A stretch of 64,000 nt of DNA, from assembly GCF_004210375.1 (NCBI RefSeq), contig NC_134834.1, positions 10,029,857 to 10,093,856 of the forward strand, in the 5' to 3' direction. The position numbers and the translations under genes are program-made. Positions 47,626-62,600 of the stretch are shown piece by piece (within the stretch, counting starts at the first letter, position 1; each line of letters opens with the position of its first letter). The notes below the pieces were generated by a model. It did no database searches and had not been told where the DNA came from. It saw nothing but the letters and a program-made list of their open reading frames with translations. Origin of the DNA: Tachypleus tridentatus (lineage: Eukaryota > Arthropoda > Merostomata > Xiphosura > Limulidae).

Positions 47626-50600
47626 AAACACACACCTTTGGAAACAGTTTCCTATATAATAGACAAGGCTTACACATAATATTCAGTACAAAACACCTTT
47701 GGAAACAGTTTCCTATATAATAGACAAGACTTACACACAATATTCAGTACAAAAGACACCTTTGGAAACAGTTTCCTATATAACAGACAAGACTTACACA
47801 CAATATTCAGTACAAAAGACACCTTTGGAAACAGTTTCCTATATAATAGACAAGGCTTACACACAATATTCAGTACAAAAGACACCTTTGAAACAGTTTC
47901 CTATATAATAGACAAGACTTACACACAATATTCAGTACAAAAGACACCTTTGAAACAGTTTCCTATATAATAGACAAGACTTACACACAATATTCAGTAC
48001 AAAGGACACCTTTGAAACAGTTTCCTATATAATAGACAAGACGTACACACAATATTCAGTACAAAAGACACCTTTGGAAACAGTTTCCTATATAATAGAC
48101 AAGGCTTACACACAATATTCAGTACAAAAAACACCTTTGGAAACAGTTTCCTATATAATAGACAAGACTTACACACAATATTCAGTACAAAAAACACCTT
48201 TGGAAACAGTTTCCTATATAATAGACAAGACTTACACACAATATTCAGTACAAAAGACACCTTTGGAAACAGTTTCCTATATAATAGACAAGACTTACAC
48301 ACAATATTCAGTACAAAAGACACCTTTGGAACAGTTTCCTATATAATAGACAAGGCTTACACACAATATTCAGTACAAAAGACACCTTTGAAACAGTTTC
48401 CTATATAATAGACAAGACTTACACACAATATTCAGTACAAAACACCTTTGAAACAGTTTCCTATATAATAGACAAGACTTACACACAATATTCAGTACAA
48501 AGACACCTTTGGAAACAGTTTCCTATATAATAGACAAGACTTACACACAATATTCAGTACAAAAGACACCTTTGGAAACAGTTTCCTATATAATAGACAA
48601 GACTTACACACAATATTCAGTACAAAAACACCTTTGGAAACAGTTTCCTATATAATAGACAAGACTTACACACAATATTCAGTACAAAAGACACCTTTGG
48701 AAACAGTTTCCTATATAATAGACAAGGCTTACACACAATATTCAGTACAAAAGACACCTTTGGAAACAGTTTCCTATATAATAGACAAGACTTACACACA
48801 ATATTCAGTACAAAAGACACCTTTGGAAACAGTTTCCTATATAATAGACAAGACTTACACACAATATTCAGTACAAAAGACACCTTTGAAACAGTTTCCT
48901 ATATAACAGACAAGGCTTACACACAATATTCAGTACAAAAGACACCTTTGAAACAGTTTCCTATATAATAGACAAGACTTACACACAATATTCAGTACAA
49001 AAGACACCTTTGAAACAGTTTCCTATATAATAGACAAGACGTACACACAATATTCAGTACAAAAGACACCTTCGGAAACAGTTTCCTATATAATAGACAA
49101 GACTTACACACAATATTCAGTACAAAACACCTTTGGAAACAGTTTCCTATATAATAGACAAGACTTACACACATATTCAGTACAAAAGACACCTTTGGAA
49201 ACAGTTTCCTATATAATGACAAGACTTACACACAATATTCAGTACAAAAGACACCTTTGGAAACAGTTTCCTATATAACAGACAAGACTTACACACAATA
49301 TTCAGTACAAAAGACACCTTTGGAAACAGTTTCCTATATAATAGACAAGGCTTACACACAATATTCAGTACAAAAGACACCTTTGAAAACAGTTTCCTAT
49401 ATAATAGACAAGACTTACACACAATATTCAGTACAAAAGACACCTTTGGAAACAGTTTCCTATATAATAGACAAGACTTACACACAATATTCAGTACAAA
49501 AGACACCTTTGGAAACAGTTTCCTATATAATAGACAAGACTTACACACAATATTCAGTACAAAAACACCTTTGGAAACAGTTTCCTATATAATAGACAAG
49601 ACTTACACACAATATTCAGTACAAAGACACCTTTGGAAACAGTTTCCTATATAATAGACAAGACTTACACACAATATTCAGTACAAAAGACACCTTTGGA
49701 AACAGTTTCCTATATAATAGACAAGACTTACACACAATATTCAGTACAAAAGACACCTTTGGAAACAGTTTCCTATATAATAGACAAGACTTACACACAA
49801 TATTCAGTACAAAAGACACCTTTGGAAACAGTTTCCTATATAACAGACAAGACTTACACACAATATTCAGTACAAAAACACCTTTGGAAACAGTTTCCTA
49901 TATAATAGACAAGACTTACACAATATTTCAGTACAAAACCACCTTTGGAAACAGTTTCCTATATAATAGACAAGGCTTACACACAATATTCAGTAAAAAA
50001 GACACCTTTGGAAACACTTTCCTATATAATAGACAAGACTTACACACAATATTCAGTACCAAAAGACACCTTTGGAAACAGTTTCCTATATAATAGACAA
50101 GACTTACACACAATATTCAGTACAAAAACACCTTTGGAAACAGTTTCCTATATAATAGACAAGGCTTACACACAATATTCAGTACAAAAACACCTTTCGA
50201 AACTGTTTCCTATATAATAGACAAGACTTACACACAATATTCAGTACCAAAAGACACCTTTGGAAACAGTTTCCTATATAAGAGACAAGACTTACACACA
50301 ATATTCAGTACAAAAGACACCTTTGGAAACAGTTTCCTATATAACAGACAAGACTTACACACAATATTCAGTACAAAAGACACCTTTGGAAACAGTTTCC
50401 TATATAACAGACAAGGCTTACACACAATATTCAGTACAAAAAAGACACCTTTGGAAACAGTTTCCTATATAATAGACAAGACTTACACACAATATTCAGT
50501 ACAAAAGACACCTTTGGAAACAGTTTCCTATATAACAGACAAGACTTACACACAATATTCAGTACAAAAGACACCTTTGGAAACAGTTTCCTATATAATA

Positions 50601-53600
50601 GACAAGACTTACACACAATATTCAGTACAAAAGACACCTTTGGAAACAGTTTCCTATATAACAGACAAGGCTTACACACAATATTCAGTACAAAAGACAC
50701 CTTTGGAAACAGTTTCCTATATGATAGACAAGACTTACACACAATATTCAGTACAAAAGACACCTTTGGAAACAGTTTCCTATATAATAGACAAGACTTA
50801 CACACAATATTCAGTACAAAAGACACCTTTGGAAACAGTTTCCTATATAATAGACAAGACTTACACACATATTCAGTACCAAAACACCTTTGGAAACAGT
50901 TTCCTATATAATAGACAAGGCTTACACACAATATTCAGTACAAAAGACACCTTTGGAAACAGTTTCCTATATAATAGACAAGACTTACACACAATATTCA
51001 GTACAAAAGACACCTTTGGAAACAGTTTCCTATATAATAGACAAGACTTACACAATATTAAGTACCAAAACCACCTTTGGAAACAGTTTCCTATATAATA
51101 GACAAGACGTACACACAATATTCAGTACAAAAGACACCTTTGGAAACAGTTTCCTATATAATAGACAAGACTTTACACAATATTCAGTACAAAACCACCT
51201 TTGGAAACAGTTTCCTATATAATAGACAAGGCTTACACACAATATTCAGTACAAAAGACACCTTTGGAAACAGTTTTCTATATGATAGACAAGACTTACA
51301 CAATATTAAGTACCAAAACCACCTTTGGAAACAGTTTCCTATATAATAGACAAGGCTTACACACAATATTCAGTACAAAAGACACCTTTGGAAACAGTTT
51401 CCTATATAATAGACAAGACTTACACACAATATTCAGTACAAAAGACACCTTTGGAAACAGTTTCCTATATAATAGACAAGACTTACACAATATTCAGTAC
51501 AAAACCACCTTTGGAAACAGTTTCCTATATAATAGACAAGACTTACACACAATATTCAGTACAAAAGACACCTTTGGAAACAGTTTCCTATATAATAGAC
51601 AAGACTTACACAATATTCAGTACAAAAACACCTTTGGAAACAGTTTCCTATATAATAGACAAGGCTTACACACAATATTCAGTACAAAAGACACCTTTGG
51701 AAACAGTTTCCTATATAATAGACAAGACTTACACACAATATTCAGTACAAAAACACCTTTGGAAACAGTTTCCTATATAATAGACAAGACTTACACACAA
51801 TATTCAGTACAAAAGACACCTTTGAAACAGTTTCCTATATAATAGACAAGGCTTACACACAATATTCAGTACAAAAACACCTTTGGAAACAGTTTCCTAT
51901 ATAATAGACAAGACTTACACACAATATTCAGTACAAAAGACACCTTTGGAAACAGTTTCCTATATAATAGACAAGACTTACACACAATATTCAGTACAAA
52001 AAACACCTTTGGAAACAGTTTCCTATATAATAGACAAGACTTACACACAATATTCAGTACAAAAACACCTTTGGAAACAGTTTCCTATATAATAGACAAG
52101 ACTTACACACAATATTCAGTACAAAAGACACCTTTGGAAACAGTTTCCTATATAATAGACAAGACTTACACACAATATTCAGTACAAAAGACACCTTTGG
52201 AAACAGTTTCCTATATAATAGACAAGACTTACACACAATATTCAGTACAAAACACCTTTGGAAGCAGTTTCTATATGACAGACACCTTTGGAAACAGTTT
52301 CCTATATAATAGACAAGACTTACACACAATATTCAGTACAAAAGACACCTTTGGAAACAGTTTCCTATATAATAGACAAGACTTACACACAATATTCAGT
52401 ACAAAAGACACCTTTGAAACAGTTTCCTATATAATAGACAAGACTTACACACAATATTCAGTACAAAAGACACCTTTGGAAACAGTTTCCTATATAATAG
52501 ACAAGACTTACACACAATATTCAGTACAAAAGACACCTTTGGAAACAGTTTCCTATATAATAGACAAGACTTACACACAATATTCAGTACAAAAGACACC
52601 TTTGGAAACAGTTTCCTATATAATAGACAAGACTTACACACAATATTCAGTACAAAAAACACCTTTGGAAACAGTTTCCTATATAATAGACAAGACTTAC
52701 ACACAATATTCAGTACAAAAGACACCTTTGGAAACAGTTTCCTATATAATAGACAAGGCTTACACACAATATTCAGTACAAAAGACACCTTTGGAAACAG
52801 TTTCCTATATAATAGACAAGGCTTACACACAATATTCAGTACAAAAGACACCTTTGGAAACAGTTTCCTATATAATAGACAAGACTTACACACAATATTC
52901 AGTACAAAAGACACCTTTGGAAACAGTTTCCTATATAATAGACAAGACTTACACACAATATTCAGTACAAAAGACACCTTTGGAAACAGTTTCCTATATA
53001 ATAGACAAGACTTACACACAATATTCAGTACAAAACACCTTTGAAAACAGTTTCCTATATAATAGACAAGGCTTACACACAATATTCAGTACAAAAGACA
53101 CCTTTGGAAACAGTTTCCTATATAATAGACAAGACTTACACACAATATTCAGTACAAAACACCTTTGGAAACAGTTTCCTATATAATAGACAAGACTTAC
53201 ACACAATATTCAGTACAAAACACCTTTGGAAACAGTTTCCTATATAATAGACAAGACTTACACACAATATTCAGTACAAAAGACACCTTTGGAAACAGTT
53301 TCCTATATAATAGACAAGACTTACACACAATATTCAGTACAAAAGACACCTTTGGAAACAGTTTCCTATATAATAGACAAGACTTACACAATATTCAGTA
53401 CAAAAACCACCTTTGGAAACAGTTTCCTATATAATAGACAAGGCTTACACACAATATTCAGTACAAAAACACCTTTGGAAACAGTTTCCTATATAATAGA
53501 CAAGACTTACACACAATATTCAGTACAAAAGACACCTTTGGAAACAGTTTCCTATATAATAGACAAGACTTACACACAATATTCAGTACAAAAGACACCT

Positions 53601-56600
53601 TTGGAAACAGTTTCCTATATAATAGACAAGACTTACACACAATATTCAGTACAAAAGACACCTTTGGAAACAGTTTCCTATATAATAGACAAGACTTACA
53701 CACAATATTCAGTACAAAAGACACCTTTGGAAACAGTTTCCTATATAACAGACAAGGCTTACACACAATATTCAGTACAAAAGACACCTTTGGAAACAGT
53801 TTCCTATATAATAGACAAGACTTACACACAATATTCAGTACAAAAGACACCTTTGGAAACAGTTTCCTATATAATAGACAAGACTTACACACAATATTCA
53901 GTACAAAAGACACCTTTGGAAACAGTTTCCTATATAATAGACAAGACTTACACACAATATTCAGTACAAAAGACACCTTTGGAAACAGTTTCCTATATAA
54001 CAGACAAGGCTTACACACAATATTCAGTACAAAAGACACCTTTGGAAACAGTTTCCTATATAATAGACAAGACTTACACACAATATTCAGTACAAAAGAC
54101 ACCTTTGGAAACAGTTTCCTATATAATAGACAAGACTTACACACAATATTCAGTACAAAAGACACCTTTGGAAACAGTTTCCTATATAATAGACAAGACT
54201 TACACAATATTCAGTACAAAACCACCTTTGGAAACAGTTTCCTATATAATAGACAAGGCTTACACACAATATTCAGTACAAAAGACACCTTTGGAAACAG
54301 TTTCCTATATAATAGACAAGACTTACACACAATATTCAGTACAAAAGACACCTTTGGAAACAGTTTCCTATATAATAGACAAGACTTACACACAATATTC
54401 AGTACAAAAACACCTTTGGAAACAGTTTCCTATATAATAGACAAGACTTACACACAATATTCAGTACAAAAGACACCTTTGGAAACAGTTTCCTATATAA
54501 TAGACAAGACTTACACAATATTCAGTACAAAAACACCTTTGGAAACAGTTTCCTATATAATAGACAAGGCTTACACACAATATTCAGTACAAAAGACACC
54601 TTTGGAAACAGTTTCCTATATAATAGACAAGACTTACACACAATATTCAGTACAAAACACCTTTGGAAACAGTTTCCTATATAATAGACAAGGCTTACAC
54701 ACAATATTCAGTACAAAAGACACCTTTGGAAACAGTTTCCTATATAATAGACAAGACTTACACACAATATTCAGTACAAAAGACACCTTTGGAAACAGTT
54801 TCCTATATAATAGACAAGACTTACACACAATATTCAGTACAAAAACACCTTTGGAAACAGTTTCCTATATAATAGACAAGACTTACACACAATATTCAGT
54901 ACAAAAGACACCTTTGGAAACAGTTTCCTATATAATAGACAAGACTTACACAATATTAAGTACCAAAACCACCTTTGGAAACAGTTTCCTATATAATAGA
55001 CAAGGCTTACACACAATATTCAGTACAAAAGACACCTTTGGAAACAGTTTCCTATATAATAGACAAGACTTACACACAATATTCAGTACAAAAGACACCT
55101 TTGGAAACAGTTTCCTATATAATAGACAAGACTTACACACAATATTCAGTACAAAAGACACCTTTGGAAACAGTTTCCTATATAATAGACAAGACTTACA
55201 CACAATATTCAGTACAAAAGACACCTTTGGAAACAGTTTCCTATATAACAGACAAGGCTTACACACAATATTCAGTACAAAAGACACCTTTGGAAACAGT
55301 TTCCTATATGATAGACAAGACTTACACACAATATTCAGTACAAAAGACACCTTTGGAAACAGTTTCCTATATAACAGACAAGGCTTACACACAATATTCA
55401 GTACAAAAGACACCTTTGGAAACAGTTTCCTATATGATAGACAAGACTTACACACAATATTCAGTACAAAAGACACCTTTGGAAACAGTTTCCTATATAA
55501 CAGACAAGGCTTACACACAATATTCAGTACAAAAGACACCTTTGGAAACAGTTTCCTATATAATAGACAAGACTTACACACAATATTCAGTACAAAAGAC
55601 ACCTTTGGAAACAGTTTCCTATATAATAGACAAGACTTACACACAATATTCAGTACAAAAGACACCTTTGGAAACAGTTTCCTATATAACAGACAAGACA
55701 TACACACAATATTCAGTACAAAAGACACCTTTGGAAACAGTTTCCTATATAATAGACAAGGCTTACACACAATATTCAGTACAAAAGACACCTTTGGAAA
55801 CAGTTTCCTATATAATAGACAAGGCTTACACACAATATTCAGTACAAAAAACACCTTTGGAAACAGTTTCCTATATAATAGACAAGACGTACACACAATA
55901 TTAAGTACCAAAACCACCTTTGGAAACAGTTTCCTATATAATAGACAAGACTTACACACAATATTCAGTACAAAAGACACCTTTGGAAACAGTTTCCTAT
56001 ATAATAGACAAGACTTACACAATATTCAGTACAAAAACACCTTTGGAAACAGTTTCCTATATAATAGACAAGGCTTACACACAATATTCAGTACAAAAGA
56101 CACCTTTGGAAACAGTTTCCTATATAATAGACAAGACTTACACACAATATTCAGTACAAAAACCACCTTTGGAAACAGTTTCCTATATAATAGACAAGAC
56201 TTACACACAATATTCAGTACAAAAGACACCTTTGAAACAGTTTCCTATATAATAGACAAGGCTTACACACAATATTCAGTACAAAACACCTTTGAAACAG
56301 TTTCCTATATAATAGACAAGACGTACACACAATATTCAGTACAAAAGACACCTTTGGAAACAGTTTCCTATATAATAGACAAGGCTTACACACAATATTC
56401 AGTACAAAAAACACCTTTGGAAACAGTTTCCTATATAATAGACAAGACTTACACACAATATTCAGTACAAAAAACACCTTTGGAAACAGTTTCCTATATA
56501 ATAGACAAGACTTACACACAATATTCAGTACAAAAGACACCTTTGGAAACAGTTTCCTATATAATAGACAAGACTTACACACAATATTCAGTACAAAAGA

Positions 56601-59600
56601 CACCTTTGGAAACAGTTTCCTATATAATAGACAAGACTTACACAATATTCAGTACAAAACCACCTTTGGAAACAGTTTCCTATATAATAGACAAGGCTTA
56701 CACACAATATTCAGTACAAAAGACACCTTTGGAAACAGTTTCCTATATAATAGACAAGACTTACACACAATATTCAGTACAAAACACCTTTGGAAACAGT
56801 TTCCTATATAATAGACAAGACTTACACACAATATTCAGTACAAAAGACACCTTTGAAACAGTTTCCTATATAATAGACAAGGCTTACACACAATATTCAG
56901 TACAAAGGACACCTTTGAAACAGTTTCCTATATAATAGACAAGACGTACACACAATATTCAGTACAAAAGACACCTTTGGAAACAGTTTCCTATATAATA
57001 GACAAGGCTTACACACAATATTCAGTACAAAAACACCTTTGGAAACAGTTTCCTATATAATAGACAAGACTTACACACAATATTCAGTACAAAGGACACC
57101 TTTGAAACAGTTTCCTATATAATAGACAAGACGTACACACAATATTCAGTACAAAAGACACCTTTGGAAACAGTTTCCTATATAATAGACAAGGCTTACA
57201 CACAATATTCAGTACAAAAAACACCTTTGGAAACAGTTTCCTATATAATAGACAAGACTTACACACAATATTCAGTACAAAAACACCTTTGGAAACAGTT
57301 TCCTATATAATAGACAAGACTTACACACAATATTCAGTACAAAAGACACCTTTGGAAACAGTTTCCTATATAATAGACAAGACTTACACACAATATTCAG
57401 TACAAAAGACACCTTTGGAAACAGTTTTCTATATAATAGACAAGACTTACACAATATTAAGTACCAAAACCACCTTTGGAAACAGTTTCCTATATAATAG
57501 ACAAGGCTTACACACAATATTCAGTACAAAAGACACCTTTGGAAACAGTTTTCTATATGATAGACAAGACTTACACACAATATTCAGTACAAAACACCTT
57601 TGGAAACAGTTTCCTATATAATAGACAAGACTTACACACAATATTCAGTACAAAAGACACCTTTGAAACAGTTTCCTATATAATAGACAAGACTTACACA
57701 CAATATTCAGTACAAAAGACACCTTTGAAACAGTTTCCTATATAATAGACAAGACGTACACACAATATTCAGTACAAAAGACACCTTTGGAAACAGTTTC
57801 CTATATAATAGACAAGGCTTACACACAATATTCAGTACAAAAAACACCTTTGGAAACAGTTTCCTATATAATAGACAAGACTTACACACAATATTCAGTA
57901 CAAAAGACACCTTTGGAAACAGTTTCCTATATAATAGACAAGACTTACACACAATATTCAATACAACAGACACCTTTGGAAACAGTTTCCTATATAATAG
58001 ACAAGACTTACACACAATATTCAGTACAAAAGACACCTTTGGAAACAGTTTCCTATATAATAGACAAGACTTACACACAATATTCAGTACAAAAGACACC
58101 TTTGGAAACAGTTTCCTATATAATAGACAAGGCTTACACACAATATTCAGTACAAAAGACACCTTTGGAAACAGTTTCCTATATAATAGACAAGACTTAC
58201 ACACAATATTCAGTACAAAAGACACCTTTGGAAACAGTTTCCTATATAATAGACAAGGCTTACACACAATATTCAGTACAAAAGACACCTTTGGAAACAG
58301 TTTCCTATATAATAGACAAGACTTACACACAATATTCAGTACAAAAGACACCTTTGGAAACAGTTTCCTATATAATAGACAAGACTTACACACAATATTC
58401 AGTACAAAAGACACCTTTGGAAACAGTTTCCTATATAAGAGACAAGACTTACACACAATATTCAGTACAAAAAACACCTTTGAAAACAGTTTCCTATATA
58501 ACAGACAAGACTTACACATAATATTCAGAACAAAAGACACCTTTGGAAACAGTTTCCTATATGATAGACAAGACTTACACACAATATTCAGTACAAAAAC
58601 ACCTTTGGAAACAGTTTCCTATATAATAGACAAGGCTTACACACAATATTCAGTACAAAAGACACCTTTGGAAACAGTTTCCTATATAATAGACAAGACT
58701 TACACACAATATTCAGTACAAAAGACACCTTTGGAAACAGTTTCCTATATAACAGACAAGGCTTACACACAATATTCAGTACAAAAGACACCTTTGGAAA
58801 CAGTTTCCTATATGATAGACAAGACTTACACACAATATTCAGTACAAAAGACACCTTTGGAAACAGTTTCCTATATAACAGACAAGGCTTACACACAATA
58901 TTCAGTACAAAAGACACCTTTGGAAACAGTTTCCTATATAATAGACAAGACTTACACACAATATTCAATACAACAGACACCTTTGGAAACAGTTTCCTAT
59001 ATAATAGACAAGGCTTACACACAATATTCAGTACAAAAGACACCTTTGGAAACAGTTTCCTATATAATAGACAAGACTTACACACAATATTCAGTACAAA
59101 AGACACCTTTGGAAACAGTTTCCTATATAATAGACAAGACTTACACACAATATTCAGTACAAAAGACACCTTTGGAAACAGTTTCCTATATAATAGACAA
59201 GACTTACACAATATTCAGTACAAAACCACCTTTGGAAACAGTTTCCTATATAATAGACAAGGCTTACACACAATATTCAGTACAAAAGACACCTTTGAAA
59301 CAGTTTCCTATATAATAGACAAGACGTACACACAATATTCAGTACAAAAGACACCTTTGGAAACAGTTTCCTATATAATAGACAAGACTTACACACAATA
59401 TTCAGTACAAAACCACCTTTGGAAACAGTTTCCTATATAATAGACAAGACTTACACACAATATTCAGTACAAAAGACACCTTTGGAAACAGTTTCCTATA
59501 TAATAGACAAGACTTACACACAATATTCAGTACAAAACACCTTTGGAAACAGTTTCCTATATAATAGACAAGGCTTACACACAATATTCAGTACAAAAGA

Positions 59601-62600
59601 CACCTTTGGAAACAGTTTCCTATATAATAGACAAGACTTACACACAATATTCAGTAACAAAAGACACCTTTGGAAACAGTTTCCTATATAATAGACAAGA
59701 CTTACACAATATTCAGTACAAAACACCTTTGGAAACAGTTTCCTATATAATAGACAAGACTTACACACAATATTCAGTACAAAAGACACCTTTGGAAACA
59801 GTTTCCTATATAATAGACAAGACTTACACAATATTCAGTACAAAACCACCTTTGGAAACAGTTTCCTATATAATAGACAAGGCTTACACACAATATTCAG
59901 TACAAAAGACACCTTTGGAAACAGTTTCCTATATAATAGACAAGACTTACACACAATATTCAGTACAAAAGACACCTTTGGAAACAGTTTCCTATATAAC
60001 AGACAAGACTTACACACAATATTCAGTACAAAAGACACCTTTGGAAACAGTTTCCTATATAATAGACAAGACTTACACACAATATTCAGTACAAAAGACA
60101 CCTTTGGAAACAGTTTCCTATATAATAGACAAGGCTTACACACAATATTCAGTACAAAAGACACCTTTGGAAACAGTTTCCTATATAATAGACAAGACTT
60201 ACACACAATATTCAGTACAAAAGACACCTTTGGAAACAGTTTCCTATATAATAGACAAGGCTTACACACAATATTCAGTACAAAAGACACCTTTGGAAAC
60301 AGTTTCCTATATAATAGACAAGACTTACACACAATATTCAGTACAAAAGACACCTTTGGAAACAGTTTCCTATATAACAGACAAGGCTTACACACAATAT
60401 TCAGTACAAAAGACACCTTTGGAAACAGTTTCCTATATAATAGACAAGACTTACACACAATATTCAGTACAAAAGACACCTTTGGAAACAGTTTCCTATA
60501 TAATAGACAAGACTTACACACAATATTCAGTACAAAAGACACCTTTGGAAACAGTTTCCTATATAATAGACAAGACTTACACACAATATTCAGTACAAAA
60601 GACACCTTTGGAAACAGTTTCCTATATAACAGACAAGGCTTACACACAATATTCAGTACAAAAGACACCTTTGGAAACAGTTTCCTATATAATAGACAAG
60701 GCTTACACACAATATTCAGTACAAAAAACACCTTTGGAAACAGTTTCCTATATAATAGACAAGACTTACACACAATATTCAGTACAAAACACCTTTGGAA
60801 ACAGTTTCCTATATAATAGACAAGACTTACACACAATATTCAGTACAAAAGACACCTTTGGAAACAGTTTTCTATATGATAGACAAGACTTACACAATAT
60901 TAAGTACCAAAACCACCTTTGGAAACAGTTTCCTATATAATAGACAAGGCTTACACACAATATTCAGTACAAAAGACACCTTTGAAACAGTTTCCTATAT
61001 AACAGACAAGGCTTACACACAATATTCAGTACAAAGGACACCTTTGAAACAGTTTCCTATATAATAGACAAGACTTACACACAATATTCAGTACAAAAGA
61101 CACCTTTGGAAACAGTTTCCTATATAATAGACAAGGCTTACACACAATATTCAGTACAAAAAACACCTTTGGAAACAGTTTCCTATATAATAGACAAGAC
61201 TTACACACAATATTCAGTACAAAAAACACCTTTGGAAACAGTTTCCTATATAATAGACAAGACTTACACACAATATTCAGTACAAAAGACACCTTTGGAA
61301 ACAGTTTCCTATATAATAGACAAGACTTACACACAATATTCAGTACAAAAGACACCTTTGGAAACAGTTTTCTATATGATAGACAAGACTTACACAATAT
61401 TAAGTACCAAAACCACCTTTGGAAACAGTTTCCTATATAATAGACAAGACTTACACACAATATTCAGTACAAAAGACACCTTTGAAACAGTTTCCTATAT
61501 AACAGACAAGGCTTACACACAATATTCAGTACAAAAGACACCTTTGAAACAGTTTCCTATATAATAGACAAGACGTACACACAATATTCAGTACAAAAGA
61601 CACCTTTGGAAACAGTTTCCTATATAATAGACAAGGCTTACACACAATATTCAGTACAAAAAACACCTTTGGAAACAGTTTCCTATATAATAGACAAGAC
61701 TTACACACAATATTCAGTACAAAAAACACCTTTGGAAACAGTTTCCTATATAATAGACAAGACTTACACACAATATTCAGTACAAAAGACACCTTTGGAA
61801 ACAGTTTCCTATATAATAGACAAGAGTTACACACAATATTCAGTACAAAAGACACCTTTGGAAACAGTTTCCTATATAATAGACAAGACTTACACACAAT
61901 ATTCAGTACAAAAGACACCTTTGGAAACAGTTTCCTATATAATAGACAAGACTTACACACAATATTCAGTACAAAAGACACCTTTGGAAACAGTTTCCTA
62001 TATAATAGACAAGGCTTACACACAATATTCAGTACAAAAGACACCTTTGGAAACAGTTTCCTATATAATAGACAAGGCTTACACACAATATTCAGTACAA
62101 AAGACACCTTTGGAAACAGTTTCCTATATAATAGACAAGGCTTACACACAATATTCAGTACAAAAGACACCTTTGGAAACAGTTTCCTATATAATAGACA
62201 AGACTTACACACAATATTCAGTACAAAAGACACCTTTGGAAACAGTTTCCTATATAATAGACAAGGCTTACACACAATATTCAGTACAAAAGACACCTTT
62301 GGAAACAGTTTCCTATATAATAGACAAGACTTACACACAATATTCAGTACAAAAGACACCTTTGAAAACAGTTTCCTATATAATAGACAAGACTTACACA
62401 CAATATTCAGTACAAAAGACACCTTTGGAAACAGTTTCCTATATAATAGACAAGACTTACACAATATTCAGTACAAAACCACCTTTGGAAACAGTTTCCT
62501 ATATAATAGACAAGGCTTACACACAATATTCAGTACAAAAGACACCTTTGGAAACAGTTTCCTATATAATAGACAAGACTTACACACAATATTCAATACA

